A stretch of DNA of 23,892 nt from Acidobacteriota bacterium. GTDB lineage: Bacteria > Acidobacteriota > Terriglobia > Terriglobales > Acidobacteriaceae. The DNA is taken from NCBI GenBank assembly GCA_021780095.1, contig JAJXZK010000044.1, positions 1 through 23,892 on the forward strand, read 5' to 3'. The position numbers and the translations under genes are program-made. Below, piece by piece: positions 14,552 to 22,878 of this stretch (position 1 is its first letter; each line of letters opens with the position of its first letter). The notes beneath the pieces were generated by a model, which made no database searches, was not told where the DNA came from, and saw only the letters and a list, made by a program, of their open reading frames with translations.

Positions 14552-15475
14552 ATGCAGGGCGGCGATGATGGCAAGTCGAAAACTGTATGGAAACTGATTC
14601 TGTCCTACGACGGAACCGATTTCCATGGTTGGCAGGTTCAGCCGGGATGGGCGACAATCCAACGCCTGCTCGCGGACGCAATCGCCTCAGTAACCGGGGA
14701 ACTGGTGTTGCCGCAGGGATCGGGACGGACGGATGCGGGCGTGCACGCGTGGGGACAGGTCGCAAGTTTTTCGTTGCGTGCTGCCATCCCGGCAGACAAT
14801 TTCCAGCGCGCGCTGAATCGAATTCTTCCGGCTGCGATACGCATCCTGTCGGCGGAGCACGCATCGGAAGGCTTTCATGCGAGGCATAGCGCCGTCGGCA
14901 AGGTATATCAATACCGCATTTTTCATGGCGAGGTGTGTTCCCCGTTTATGGTGCGCTACGTGTCGGCTTGCAGGTGGCCGCTGGATTTGGAAGCCATGCA
15001 GGCGGCAGCACAAATGATCGTGGGAGAGCACGACTTTACTTCTTTCGCCGCGTCCGATCCGGACCGCGGCGCGCGCATCGCAGGTGGGGACGCCGGCGAC
15101 GATGAAAGCCATACGGTTGAGGACAAATGCGCGGTGCCAGCCGGCAGCAACTTCCGCCGCATCGAGACGTCGCAGTGGACGCGAGAATCTATAGTTCCCT
15201 CGCCTGGTCCGCTGGCAACGATGTTGCTTCGATCGCGGGCAAATTCCTCCAGCGAAGAGACCGCCGATGATGGCGGGGAGATGTTCACCTATACAGTCTG
15301 TGGCAACGGATTTCTCCATCACATGGTGCGCAACTTGGTGGGAACGTTCATCGAGGTAGGGCGCGGGCGCATGTCGCCTGCCGAGATCTCTCGTATCCTC
15401 GAGGGGCGCAGCCGTGCGCTCGCCGGGCCGACCGCAGACGCAAGAGGCTTGTGCTTGATGAAGGTCCTCTATTGA
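14552..15475 (+). CDS. truA: tRNA pseudouridine(38-40) synthase TruA
   Basis: The protein has 307 residues. TruA converts uridine to pseudouridine at positions 38-40 of the tRNA anticodon arm. Family marks are LILSYDGTDFHGWQVQPG near the start, GSGRTDAGVHAWGQVASF with catalytic Asp61, FHARHSAVGKVYQYRIF, the FTSFAASDPDRG block, and GNGFLHHMVRNLVGTFIEVG near the C-terminus. It is longer than the usual 245-270 because 25-40 residues, rich in Ser/Asp/Glu, are inserted between the FAASDPD block and MFTYTVCGNGF (roughly residues 172-245). The insert falls in a surface region, so catalysis should be intact. The ATG at 14552 follows a weak purine-rich AAAGAAAG. M20 peptidase, EamA transporter and htrA follow on the same strand. 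Confidence 0.95.
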   Translation: MQGGDDGKSKTVWKLILSYDGTDFHGWQVQPGWATIQRLLADAIASVTGELVLPQGSGRTDAGVHAWGQVASFSLRAAIPADNFQRALNRILPAAIRILSAEHASEGFHARHSAVGKVYQYRIFHGEVCSPFMVRYVSACRWPLDLEAMQAAAQMIVGEHDFTSFAASDPDRGARIAGGDAGDDESHTVEDKCAVPAGSNFRRIETSQWTRESIVPSPGPLATMLLRSRANSSSEETADDGGEMFTYTVCGNGFLHHMVRNLVGTFIEVGRGRMSPAEISRILEGRSRALAGPTADARGLCLMKVLY

Positions 15476-15532
15476 ATTGGTTCGCTGCTTCAACTCCTGC
15501 GGATTCGCGAGCGGAACTTCGATAGACTGACC

Positions 15533-16849
15533 ATGAGTCTTCACGCGCGTCGATTTGAACGCCGCCTTCAAAAAAACGTCATGCCGAAAGCGATCGCCAT
15601 CTCGGCCTTTCAGACCATCAGCCAACTGGCTGGGCAGCCCGCGGTCCATCGCGCCTTTCAATGGTTTCATCTGCAGGAAACGCAGTTGCGGGAGTGGCAT
15701 CGGCATGTTGCAGCCATCGCTGCTCCTCCGTTCGGGGAGACGGCGCGAGCCGCCTGGGTGGCGGAGCAGTTTGTCGCGCTGGGGCTGGAAGACGTCAACC
15801 TTGATGCCTGCGGCAACGCGCTAGGATGGTTGCGCGCGGGCGATGACACTACAGAAAAAGATGCCGAGGAGTTTCGGCCGTGCATTTTGTTTTCCGCGCA
15901 CCTCGATACTGTCTTTCCCGCCGAGGCAATCGGCGAACCCGTACAGGATGGAAATCGCCTGACGATTCCGGGCGCGAGCGATAATTGCGCCGGCATCACG
16001 GCGCTGCTGGGCATCGCGGCGGCCATGCACGCTGCCGGATTGAAGCCGGCCAGGGACATTCTATTTGCGTGCAATGTCGGCGAAGAGGGCGAAGGCAATC
16101 TGCGTGGAATGCGACATCTTTTCAGCGACGCGCACATTGCCCCGCGGGTTCGCTTCGCAGTCATACTGGATGGTGCCGGGACGGACACCATCGTCACCCA
16201 GGGACTGGGCAGCAAGCGTTTTCGCATCAAGGTGACGGGCCCCGGAGGCCATTCATGGACGGATGCGGGTACGCCGAATGCGATTCTGGTGCTGGCCAAT
16301 GCACTGGCGGAAATTGGCCGGCTTGAACTGCCAAACTCGCCGCGGACAACGTGGAATATCGGTCACATTGAGGGCGGAACTTCGATCAACGCCATTCCCC
16401 AGCAAGCGGAGGCCCGCATCGATACACGCTCGACGGATGCGGGGGTTCTGCAACAGTTGGAAGATGCAATCCATGAGGCCGTGGAAATCGCGGTTGCGAT
16501 GGCCAATCGCGGCTCCAAAGAAGCGGGCGGAAACGGGCGGGCAAATCCGATCCGATTTTCCATTGAACCGATCGGAGAACGACCGGCGGCGACACTCCCG
16601 GAGGAAGCGCGGATTCTGACTACCTTGAAAGCAGTCGATCGCCACCTGCAGATTCAAAGCCACACTGGCATTGCTTCTACTGACGCCAATATTCCTCTCT
16701 CCCTGGGCGTGGAGGCTGTCAGCCTGGGAAGTGGCGGCAGTGGCGGTGGCATCCACAGTCTGCAGGAGTGGTTCGACGCTACGGGACGCGACCTGGCGCT
16801 GCGGCGAATTTTGCTTTTGTTGCTGGCGTTGGCGCAGGCAGAAATATAA
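15533..16849 (+). CDS. M20-family zinc metallopeptidase / amidohydrolase
   Basis: The protein has 438 residues with the complete two-metal centre of the M20/M28 clan: FSAHLDTVF (His123, Asp125), GASDNCAGITALLG (bridging Asp150), CNVGEEGEGNLRG (Glu184 as general base, Glu185 as ligand), ILDGAGTDT (Asp213) and GGGIHSLQEW (His408). The dimerisation/lid region between about 225 and 325 includes VTGPGGHSWTDAGTPNAI, with the His that reaches into the neighbouring subunit's active site. It has no signal peptide, so it is probably cytoplasmic, working as a dipeptidase or tripeptidase (PepT-like) or an N-acyl amino acid amidohydrolase; the substrate is not readable. ATG 15533 lacks a good ribosome-binding site, and ATG 15581 (MPKAIAISAF) is a possible later start. 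It lies 31 bp upstream of an EamA exporter, probably co-transcribed. Confidence 0.9.
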   Translation: MSLHARRFERRLQKNVMPKAIAISAFQTISQLAGQPAVHRAFQWFHLQETQLREWHRHVAAIAAPPFGETARAAWVAEQFVALGLEDVNLDACGNALGWLRAGDDTTEKDAEEFRPCILFSAHLDTVFPAEAIGEPVQDGNRLTIPGASDNCAGITALLGIAAAMHAAGLKPARDILFACNVGEEGEGNLRGMRHLFSDAHIAPRVRFAVILDGAGTDTIVTQGLGSKRFRIKVTGPGGHSWTDAGTPNAILVLANALAEIGRLELPNSPRTTWNIGHIEGGTSINAIPQQAEARIDTRSTDAGVLQQLEDAIHEAVEIAVAMANRGSKEAGGNGRANPIRFSIEPIGERPAATLPEEARILTTLKAVDRHLQIQSHTGIASTDANIPLSLGVEAVSLGSGGSGGGIHSLQEWFDATGRDLALRRILLLLLALAQAEI

Positions 16850-16880
16850 CCCAATTCGCAAGCCGCTTCCTTCCGAACCT

Positions 16881-17924
16881 ATGAATGACTCTTCGATGAC
16901 GACTGGTGCAGGGCCGCAGGAAGTTTCGCAGAACGCGATGGCGCATTTTCTGATGCTGGCCGTGGTCATGCTTTGGGGCGCGATGTTTGTGCTGATCAAG
17001 ATGGCGATGGACGTCGTCTCGCCGCAGTGGTTCAACGCCCTACGCATGATGATTGCTTTTGTTTGCCTGGCTTTAATGTATCGCAGGCAATTCCGCCAGC
17101 TGACTCGGGAAGCGTGGTTCTTTGGGGGAGCTGCGGGGGCAAGCCTGGCGCTGGGATATGTGTTTCAGACGCAGGGTCTGGTCTACACGACGGCGACGAA
17201 TTCCGCTTTTATCACGGCGCTGGTGGTGGTGATCGTACCCATCCTGGCCACCATTCCGGGGATGCGGCCTCCGGGCCACGATACGCCGGAATGGACGGCG
17301 TGGGCAGGCGCAGTAGTGGCATTGCTGGGTGTCGCATTGTTGACCCTGCCGGCAAATGCGCCGTGGACGACGCTGTTCACCGCGGGAGGAAAAGAAGGCA
17401 TTGGGAATTTGCTGACCCTATTCTGCGCGGTCGGATTTTCGCTGTATGTCATTGCGCTGGCGCACGCTTCGGGACGGGCGCGATTTGAGCAGCTCATCTT
17501 GCTGCAGATCGGATTCGCCATGGTCTTTTTGACGATTGGCGCACTGATCATGGAACCGGTGAAGATGGATTCTCTGATCCATCTTGTGGCGGCGGGGGGA
17601 GCCCTGCGACAGCCCTTTGTTCCGATTTCGCTGGTGGTGGCAGGGGTTCTGGCTACGGCGCTGGCCTTCGGCGTACAGACCTGGGCGCAGCAAATAATTC
17701 CAGCCGCTAACATTGCGGTGATTTTGACGCTGGAGCCGGTGTTCGCATGGCTAACGGCGTTTCTGGTTCTAAAGGAGACATTAAAGCTTCGGCCAGGGAT
17801 GGGCGCTATTCTGGTTTTGCTCGGCATCGCGACGTCCGAGATTCTGCCCCGCTGGCGACGGCGAACTCAGCAAAACCGGGCGAATGCCGACGCACTGACG
17901 GCTAACCAGTCGAGCGGCGAGTAA
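16881..17924 (+). CDS. EamA/DMT-family inner-membrane transporter
   Basis: The protein has 347 residues and about ten transmembrane helices in two EamA halves. The first starts with FLMLAVVMLWGAMFVLIKMA and has the family-typical ALGYVFQTQGLVYTTATNSAF. The second ends in the conserved ANIAVILTLEPVFAWLTAFL, then LKETLKLRPGMGAILVLLGI. DMT proteins export small metabolites, often amino acids, by proton exchange; the substrate here is unknown. ATG 16881 gives a 20-residue hydrophilic lead before helix 1. No ribosome-binding site is evident, and the next ATG at 16938 is possible. The hydrophilic C-terminal tail is Arg/Asn rich. The 31-bp spacing from the M20 peptidase gene suggests that both take part in the same peptide or amino acid process. 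Confidence 0.92.
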   Translation: MNDSSMTTGAGPQEVSQNAMAHFLMLAVVMLWGAMFVLIKMAMDVVSPQWFNALRMMIAFVCLALMYRRQFRQLTREAWFFGGAAGASLALGYVFQTQGLVYTTATNSAFITALVVVIVPILATIPGMRPPGHDTPEWTAWAGAVVALLGVALLTLPANAPWTTLFTAGGKEGIGNLLTLFCAVGFSLYVIALAHASGRARFEQLILLQIGFAMVFLTIGALIMEPVKMDSLIHLVAAGGALRQPFVPISLVVAGVLATALAFGVQTWAQQIIPAANIAVILTLEPVFAWLTAFLVLKETLKLRPGMGAILVLLGIATSEILPRWRRRTQQNRANADALTANQSSGE

Positions 17925-17969
17925 ATCCTTCGCAGGAAACTTGCTCCGGTTTGTCAAGTTTGTGCGTCT

Positions 17970-17990
17970 AATAACTGGAACCGGATTATT
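17970..17990. terminator. Weak hairpin after the EamA gene
   Basis: AATAACTG pairs with CGG(A)TTATT around a GAAC loop, with one bulged A and one G-T pair. It starts 46 nt after the EamA stop. It is a weak candidate terminator. Confidence 0.2.
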
Positions 17991-18031
17991 GGGGCGCAGC
18001 GCCAAAATGGCGGGCGCTTGGGACGAAATCG

Positions 18032-18037
18032 TATACT
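18032..18037 (+). promoter_or_regulatory. Possible -10 element for htrA
   Basis: TATACT matches the -10 consensus at five of six positions and would give a 5' UTR of about 54 nt. No convincing -35 lies 16-18 nt upstream, so it is either an activator-dependent promoter or chance. Confidence 0.25.
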
Positions 18038-18098
18038 GAAGCATTAGTGTCCGTTACACCGAGTTTCCTACCGCACACAGAACGAGGTTCGACACAGC

Positions 18099-19772
18099 AT
18101 GAACATTTGGAAAGTTTGGATCGATAAATTTCGCACGCGCCGCTTAGGCTTCACTTTCGCGATTCTCGCGACTCTATCTGCCGGCATTCTGATCGGGTCG
18201 GTGGTCGCCCACGGAGTCGACGGAAAAGAAACGAAAGTCGACAGCTCCGACGCGCAACCGCTGCAGGTACCCAACCCAGTGAATCTGTCCACCACCTTCA
18301 CCAAGATTGCGAAGGACGTGGGACCGGCTGTCGTGAACATCAATACCGTTTCCTACCCGAAAAACTCCAGCGGGCGCAACTTCCAGGGCAACGCCCAGGG
18401 CCCGGACGACAATGGACAGGGCGAGGGACAGGGCGAGGGGCAGGGCCAACAGGGTCCAGGCCAGGGTCAGGGCGACAATGGCATGCAGGACTTCTTCAAC
18501 CACTTCTTCGGCTTCGGTGGTCCGCAGGGTCCGGAAGGCCAAGGCCCGGACGGCGGCGAGCGTATGGCGCTCGGGTCCGGCTTTATTGTCGATCCGCGCG
18601 GCTACATCATCACCAATAACCACGTTGTAGAGAAGGCAGACAAGATCTGGGTGAAGTTGACGACGGACCCGATTGGCGACCAGGGACATGCTGCGACAGT
18701 GGTTGGGACTGACAAGGCCACCGACATCGCAGTCCTCAAGATTACCATTGGCTCCCCTTTGCCGACGGTGAAACTGGGTAACTCCGACGGAACGCAGATT
18801 GGCGACTGGGTGATGGCGATCGGCAGCCCGTTCGGACTGAACCAGACTGTGACGGCCGGCATCATCTCTTCTGAAAACCGCTCGCTCGCCGGCCAGGGCG
18901 GACCCGGCTCGGGCGAGTTCCAACACTTCATCCAGACCGATGCGGCCATCAATCCGGGTAACTCCGGCGGCCCGCTGGTGAACATGGATGGCCAGGTGAT
19001 TGGTATGAACACGGCCATCTATACGCAATCCGCAGGCAATGAAGGCATTGGGTTCGCCATGCCGTCGGACATGATCGCGACTGTATACAACCAGCTGATC
19101 GGACCTAATCACAAGGTGGTGCGCGGATCCATCGGCATTACGTTCCAAGCCATCATGTCGAGCGCTGTGGGCCACGTCTACGGCTTCAAGAATGGCGTCA
19201 TCATCAGTTCCGTGACTCCTGGATTCCCGGCGGATAAGGCAGGACTGAAGCCAGGTGACATCATTGTCAGCATCGACGGCCGTCCGATTAAGGGTGGCGA
19301 CGATCTGATCAATGACATTGCAGGCAGGAAACCGGGCTCAACCGCGACGCTTGGCTATATTCACGATGGCAGGCATGCGACCACCACCGTGACCATTGCC
19401 GACCGCGCAGCGATGTTGGCGGCTCTGAGCAGCGGTAACGCCCCCTCCGGGAGCTCCAATGGACCGCAGGGGAATGGCACCACGAAGCTGGGCTTGGGAG
19501 TCAGCAATATTCCGCCGGAGATGGCCTCGAAGGCCGGCATCAGCGGTGGGGTTTTGATCCGCAGCATCCGTCCTGGTTCGTTCGCGGATGGCTTGCAGGG
19601 CCTGGCCCCGGGTGAGGTGATTCTGCAGATGAATCGCCAGCCCATTACGAATGTGCAGCAGTTCCAGGAACTGGCGTCGAAGCTGAAATCGGGCGATGAC
19701 GTGGTTTTCCTGGTCGTCGATCCACAACACGCCAGCATGGGTAATACGTATGTGGGAGGGACGCTACCGTAA
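18099..19772 (+). CDS. htrA: HtrA/DegP-family periplasmic serine protease with two PDZ domains
   Basis: The protein has 557 residues. An N-terminal Arg-rich stretch plus a hydrophobic segment (about 17-37) is a signal anchor that places the protease in the periplasm, where HtrA degrades or refolds damaged envelope proteins. The trypsin-like domain has the full triad: His175 in ITNNHVVE, Asp209 in ATDIAVLKI and Ser289 in NPGNSGGPLV. PDZ1 spans about 342-435 (GSIGITFQ, PADKAGLKPGDIIVSIDG) and PDZ2 about 463-545. Unusual is residues 98-155, a Gly/Gln/Glu repeat tract (GQGEGQGEGQGQQGPGQGQG) at the position of the LA loop that controls DegP assembly. ATG 18099 has GAGG 11 nt upstream. A stem terminator follows, so the unit ends here. 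Confidence 0.95.
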   Translation: MNIWKVWIDKFRTRRLGFTFAILATLSAGILIGSVVAHGVDGKETKVDSSDAQPLQVPNPVNLSTTFTKIAKDVGPAVVNINTVSYPKNSSGRNFQGNAQGPDDNGQGEGQGEGQGQQGPGQGQGDNGMQDFFNHFFGFGGPQGPEGQGPDGGERMALGSGFIVDPRGYIITNNHVVEKADKIWVKLTTDPIGDQGHAATVVGTDKATDIAVLKITIGSPLPTVKLGNSDGTQIGDWVMAIGSPFGLNQTVTAGIISSENRSLAGQGGPGSGEFQHFIQTDAAINPGNSGGPLVNMDGQVIGMNTAIYTQSAGNEGIGFAMPSDMIATVYNQLIGPNHKVVRGSIGITFQAIMSSAVGHVYGFKNGVIISSVTPGFPADKAGLKPGDIIVSIDGRPIKGGDDLINDIAGRKPGSTATLGYIHDGRHATTTVTIADRAAMLAALSSGNAPSGSSNGPQGNGTTKLGLGVSNIPPEMASKAGISGGVLIRSIRPGSFADGLQGLAPGEVILQMNRQPITNVQQFQELASKLKSGDDVVFLVVDPQHASMGNTYVGGTLP

Positions 19773-19821
19773 CCTTCTTACACAATGTTGCCTAAGTAAA
19801 TGAATGCCATAGAGTTAGCTG

Positions 19822-19860
19822 CAAGAAAGAGGAGGTGGCGAAGCCCATCTCCTCTTCTTG
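19822..19860 (+). terminator. Rho-independent-type terminator after htrA
   Basis: CAAGAA(A)GAGGAGGTGG pairs with CCATCTCCTCTTCTTG around CGAAGC: about 16 pairs with one bulged A and one G-T pair. It starts 49 nt after the htrA stop and is followed by TTGATGT, a poor T tract. The style (a purine-rich 5' arm with AAGAA) resembles the aroA terminator. Confidence 0.75.
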
Positions 19861-19908
19861 TTGATGTATGCAAATAGGTACACGTCGGCCTCGCTGGCTG
19901 CATCCTAT

Positions 19909-19937
19909 TTGCTTTGGAGATTCGAGGAGTCTAGAAT
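19909..19937 (+). promoter_or_regulatory. Candidate promoter for the PG-binding-like gene
   Basis: TTGCTT (19909-19914), 17 nt, TAGAAT (19932-19937). The transcript would start near 19944, only about 11-17 nt before the possible ATGs, giving a very short leader without a Shine-Dalgarno. Confidence 0.4.
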
Positions 19938-19954
19938 TGCGTTACTTTCACACT

Positions 19955-20545
19955 ATGTTCATGTCCCGCCTCATGTTCGTACGGAGTTGCGCCGGAACTC
20001 TGATGCTGGCTCTGGCTCTGGGCGGAGCGGCCTATGCGTCGTCCACCAGCACGTCCACAAAGAAGGCGCATCCGACGACGGCGCGGATGCAACATACGGG
20101 CACCAAGCGGTCACGAACCTCCAGCAGCCATAGTGCATCGCTGCATCACAACCGTTCCCGCTCTCGCCGAGGCAGGCCCAGACACCATCGGTCGACGATT
20201 ACCGGGCAGCGCGTCATGGATTCCTCGCGGGCAACAGAGATTCAGCAGGCGCTGATCCAGGCGCACTATCTGAGCGGCAGCCCGACCGGACTATGGGACG
20301 CGGAAACGCAGGCGGCCATGGTCAAATACCAGAACGACAATGGCTGGCAAACGAAGATCACGCCCGACTCGCGCGCGCTGATCAAGCTGGGCCTGGGCCC
20401 GAAGCAGGATGCCGGAGAGTACGCTGCCCGGCCAGCGGGAATTGCGGAAACGTCGAACGGAGGGAGTCCCTCCAATGGAGCGCCGAAGGACACCATCCGC
20501 ACCATGGCGACCTCAGAGATACCGACGGCAACTTCCACCAATTAA
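19955..20545 (+). CDS. Exported small protein with peptidoglycan-binding-like domain
   Basis: The protein has 196 residues from ATG 19955 (ATG 19961 is also possible). Residues 1-30 are a signal peptide (FVRSCAGTLMLALALGGAAYAS). A very basic Ser/Arg/His-rich linker follows (about 35-85, for example NRSRSRRGRPRHHRS). Residues 89-150 match the PG_binding_1 three-helix fold: IQQALIQAHYLSGSPTGLWD, then ETQAAMVKYQNDNGWQ and a closing ALIKLGLGP. This fold usually anchors secreted proteins to murein. The C-terminus is a low-complexity Ser/Thr/Asn tail. There is no enzymatic domain, so it is probably an accessory or structural envelope protein. Upstream frames open to 19868 but without coding character. 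It converges on lysA with a 34-bp gap. Confidence 0.75.
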   Translation: MFMSRLMFVRSCAGTLMLALALGGAAYASSTSTSTKKAHPTTARMQHTGTKRSRTSSSHSASLHHNRSRSRRGRPRHHRSTITGQRVMDSSRATEIQQALIQAHYLSGSPTGLWDAETQAAMVKYQNDNGWQTKITPDSRALIKLGLGPKQDAGEYAARPAGIAETSNGGSPSNGAPKDTIRTMATSEIPTATSTN

Positions 20546-20549
20546 CCAT

Positions 20550-20573
20550 CGCGCTGCAAACTGTGCAGGCGCG
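20550..20573. terminator. Stem-loop between convergent PG-binding-like gene and lysA
   Basis: CGCGCTGCA pairs with TGCAGGCGCG (one bulged G) around AACTG, filling most of the 34-bp convergent gap. It is GC-rich with no T tract; it probably protects or terminates both transcripts. Confidence 0.5.
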
Positions 20574-20579
20574 ACAGGT

Positions 20580-21917
20580 TCATTCGGGTAGCAGGCTGCG
20601 CTCCGTGGCGAACAGATCGCGCATGGTTTCGCGCCGTCGGATCAGGCGATGGCGATTGCCTTCGACCAGGACCTCCGCGGCGCGCGGACGAGAATTGTAG
20701 TTGGAGCTCAGTGACATCCCATAAGCTCCAGCATCGAGCAGTGCGATAGAGTCACCGCCTGCCAGCGCCGGCAATTCGCGATCCCGGGCAAAAAAATCTC
20801 CTGTCTCGCACACTGGACCCACCACATCCACCACAGCGGAGGAGCGCTTTGTCTGCCGGCGCAACGGCACGATGGAATGATAAGCCTGGTATAACGCAGG
20901 GCGAATCAGGTCATTCATCGCAGCGTCGGTGATGACGAAAGTTTTCGATCCATTGTGCTTGGTGTAGAGAACCTGGGCCAGCAGTGCACCTGCCTGGGCG
21001 ATGATGAAACGTCCCGGCTCCAGCAGCAAATCGCCATCAAAACCGGAAAGCGCGGCGCGGATGTGCTGCGCGTATCCACGGACTGCGACCGTCGGATCGA
21101 AGGGTCGAGCGTCTTTGGAGCCTTTGCCGGCGCGCGAGGGATCGTCGTAGGAAATGCCGAGGCCGCCGCCCGCGTCGATGTGCTGAATTCGAATGCCGTG
21201 GAGCGATTGCAGCTCGCGCACCAGCGCCATCACCCGCTGCAGTGCTTGCCCGAAGGGCTCCGTCACGCGAATTTGCGATCCGATATGAACGCTGACACCT
21301 GTGGGAACCAGGAAGGGACTTTTTGCTGCAAGTCGATAGAGTGCGGTTGCATCGGCGATTGCAACACCAAATTTGTGCGCGGTCATCCCGGTAGATATAT
21401 AGGGATGGGTGGCCGCGAAGACGTCCGGATTGACACGCATGGCCACCGGCGCGCGTTTGCGCAAATGGCGGGCGCGCTGTTCCAGCAGGTCAAGCTCGGC
21501 TGGGCTCTCCACGTTGAAGACCAGGATTCGCGCAGCCAGGGCAGCATCCATCTCGGCCGCAGTTTTGCCGACACCGGAGAAGACGACCTTGCGCAACGAG
21601 GGCTTCGCCGCCTGTCGCACACGCTCCAGTTCCCCGCCAGAAACAATATCAAACCCAGCGCCAGTGTCCCCAAGCATCCGCAGAATGGAAAGGTTGGGGT
21701 TGGCTTTGACGGAAAAGCAAAGGGTGGCGCGCATCCCGGCAAATGCTTCGGTGAACATGCGAACGCGATCAAGAATATTGTTGGCCGAATACACATAGAG
21801 GGGTGTGCCATATTCGCGCACCAGGCGCGCCAAGGGAACGCGATCGCAATAGAGCTCACGGTCTACGGCCCCGCCGTACTGAAACGGGCGCGCAATATCT
21901 AGAGGGGATTTTTTCAA
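20580..21917 (-). CDS. lysA: Diaminopimelate decarboxylase
   Basis: The protein has 445 residues from TTG 21915-21917. The start is supported by AAGGA 6 nt upstream and by a 4-nt TTGA overlap with the stop of the preceding hydrolase gene. LysA removes CO2 from meso-diaminopimelate to give lysine, using pyridoxal phosphate in a fold-III (alanine racemase-like) barrel. Motifs are the PLP lysine in CFSVKANPNLSILRML (Lys71), VSVHIGSQIRV, the phosphate-binding HIDAGGGLGISYD, EPGRFIIAQAG, the dimer-interface GPVCETGDFFARDR (active-site Cys and Glu) and DAGAYGMSLSSNYNSRPR near the end. Length agrees with the family. The frame is open upstream for about 190 codons within the hydrolase gene on the same strand, but that is a shadow. 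Confidence 0.96.
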   Translation of the reverse strand: MKKSPLDIARPFQYGGAVDRELYCDRVPLARLVREYGTPLYVYSANNILDRVRMFTEAFAGMRATLCFSVKANPNLSILRMLGDTGAGFDIVSGGELERVRQAAKPSLRKVVFSGVGKTAAEMDAALAARILVFNVESPAELDLLEQRARHLRKRAPVAMRVNPDVFAATHPYISTGMTAHKFGVAIADATALYRLAAKSPFLVPTGVSVHIGSQIRVTEPFGQALQRVMALVRELQSLHGIRIQHIDAGGGLGISYDDPSRAGKGSKDARPFDPTVAVRGYAQHIRAALSGFDGDLLLEPGRFIIAQAGALLAQVLYTKHNGSKTFVITDAAMNDLIRPALYQAYHSIVPLRRQTKRSSAVVDVVGPVCETGDFFARDRELPALAGGDSIALLDAGAYGMSLSSNYNSRPRAAEVLVEGNRHRLIRRRETMRDLFATERSLLPE

Positions 21918-22765
21918 AGGGCTTTCCTTGTCTGGTTTCCGGTCGCGTGCGGCCGGTATTTTCGATCGAGAAATTCGCCAATCAGGGATGCGAGTTTTTG
22001 CGGCTGCTCGAATGGAGCGTAATGGCCGGCGTTCTCGACGAGATGAAACTCCGCATCGGGGGCGTGGTCGACGATGACGCGCATCTCCGGCGGCGTGCTG
22101 CTTTGATCTTCTCCAGCCGCGATGACGCACATCGGGACGTGGATGGCAGGGAGGGTCGGGACGGAGTCCGGCCGCTCCATCAGGCCCTGCTGCACGGCCA
22201 GCATCGCCTGCAGGGACACGGCATTCATCATGTCGCGTGCCGCGGCTCGGACTTCCGGATGATGCTGCCTCGCCGTTGGTCCGATCAGGGTATCGGCCAT
22301 GCGGTCGAAGAACTTTTCCAATCCGCCGGGTTGCTGTGCGGCTTGCATCGATTCGCGGCGAGTGTCGCGATTGGCCGCGGAGTCTGGCTGCGGCTTGCCG
22401 CAGGTACACACCAGCGCCGCCATTTGCTCGGGAAAGCGCCGCCAGTATTCGTAGAGGGCGTAGGTGCCGATGGAACAACCGACAAAGGCAGCGCGCTTAA
22501 TGCCAGAGGCCGCGAGAACGGCGTAGACGTCTTCGGCCAGCCGGGACATGGAGATGGTTCCCGTGCCGGCGGACGATCGGCCATGCCCACGAAGATCGAT
22601 CAGAGTCAGGGTATAGCGGTCGGCCAACTCCTTGGCGACCGGCAGCCAGAAGGCGTGGTGGACAGGCGTTGGATGGAGCAGGACCAGGTCTGGGCCGGAG
22701 CCGATTGTCACAGCAAATAAACGTGCTCCATCATGTTCAATGTTTAGCCGGGACTCGATTTGCAT
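21914..22765 (-). CDS. Alpha/beta-fold hydrolase
   Basis: The protein has 283 residues. The fold is recognisable from LVLLHPTPVHHAFWLPVAKEL (a variant of the usual HGxxx oxyanion loop; only LVLLHPTP is needed), DLRGHGRSS, the nucleophile elbow FVGCSIGTYAL (Ser98), an acidic residue in CVIAAGEDQSST and the catalytic His in VENAGHYAPFEQP. It has no signal peptide, so it is cytoplasmic. The substrate cannot be read; relatives include 3-oxoadipate enol-lactonase-like and other esterases. Its TGA (21914-21916) overlaps the lysA TTG as TTGA, so the two are translated together, yet no metabolic link between them is known to me. The ATG at 22763-22765 has only GGA upstream. A TATAGT lies on the minus strand at 22774-22779 without a matching -35. 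Confidence 0.9.
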   Translation of the reverse strand: MQIESRLNIEHDGARLFAVTIGSGPDLVLLHPTPVHHAFWLPVAKELADRYTLTLIDLRGHGRSSAGTGTISMSRLAEDVYAVLAASGIKRAAFVGCSIGTYALYEYWRRFPEQMAALVCTCGKPQPDSAANRDTRRESMQAAQQPGGLEKFFDRMADTLIGPTARQHHPEVRAAARDMMNAVSLQAMLAVQQGLMERPDSVPTLPAIHVPMCVIAAGEDQSSTPPEMRVIVDHAPDAEFHLVENAGHYAPFEQPQKLASLIGEFLDRKYRPHATGNQTRKAL

Positions 22766-22878
22766 TTACGTCCACTATAAATGGCGATGCATTGAGGGAT
22801 GAGGCCACAGGTTTGTCTCCAGTACGATACGTAGCGGCAATCATAGTGCGCTTGACCAGTTCTTCTCGGAGCAAACAG

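Noticed and set aside
17977..18040. Envelope-stress (sigmaE-like) promoter for htrA starting at GGAAC
   Set aside because: GGAAC is present, but no TCTGA-like -10 follows at the required distance.
21918..22478. N-terminal extension of LysA by about 187 codons
   Set aside because: The frame is open but overlaps the alpha/beta hydrolase gene on the same strand. The TTG at 21917 has a proper ribosome-binding site and gives the family length.
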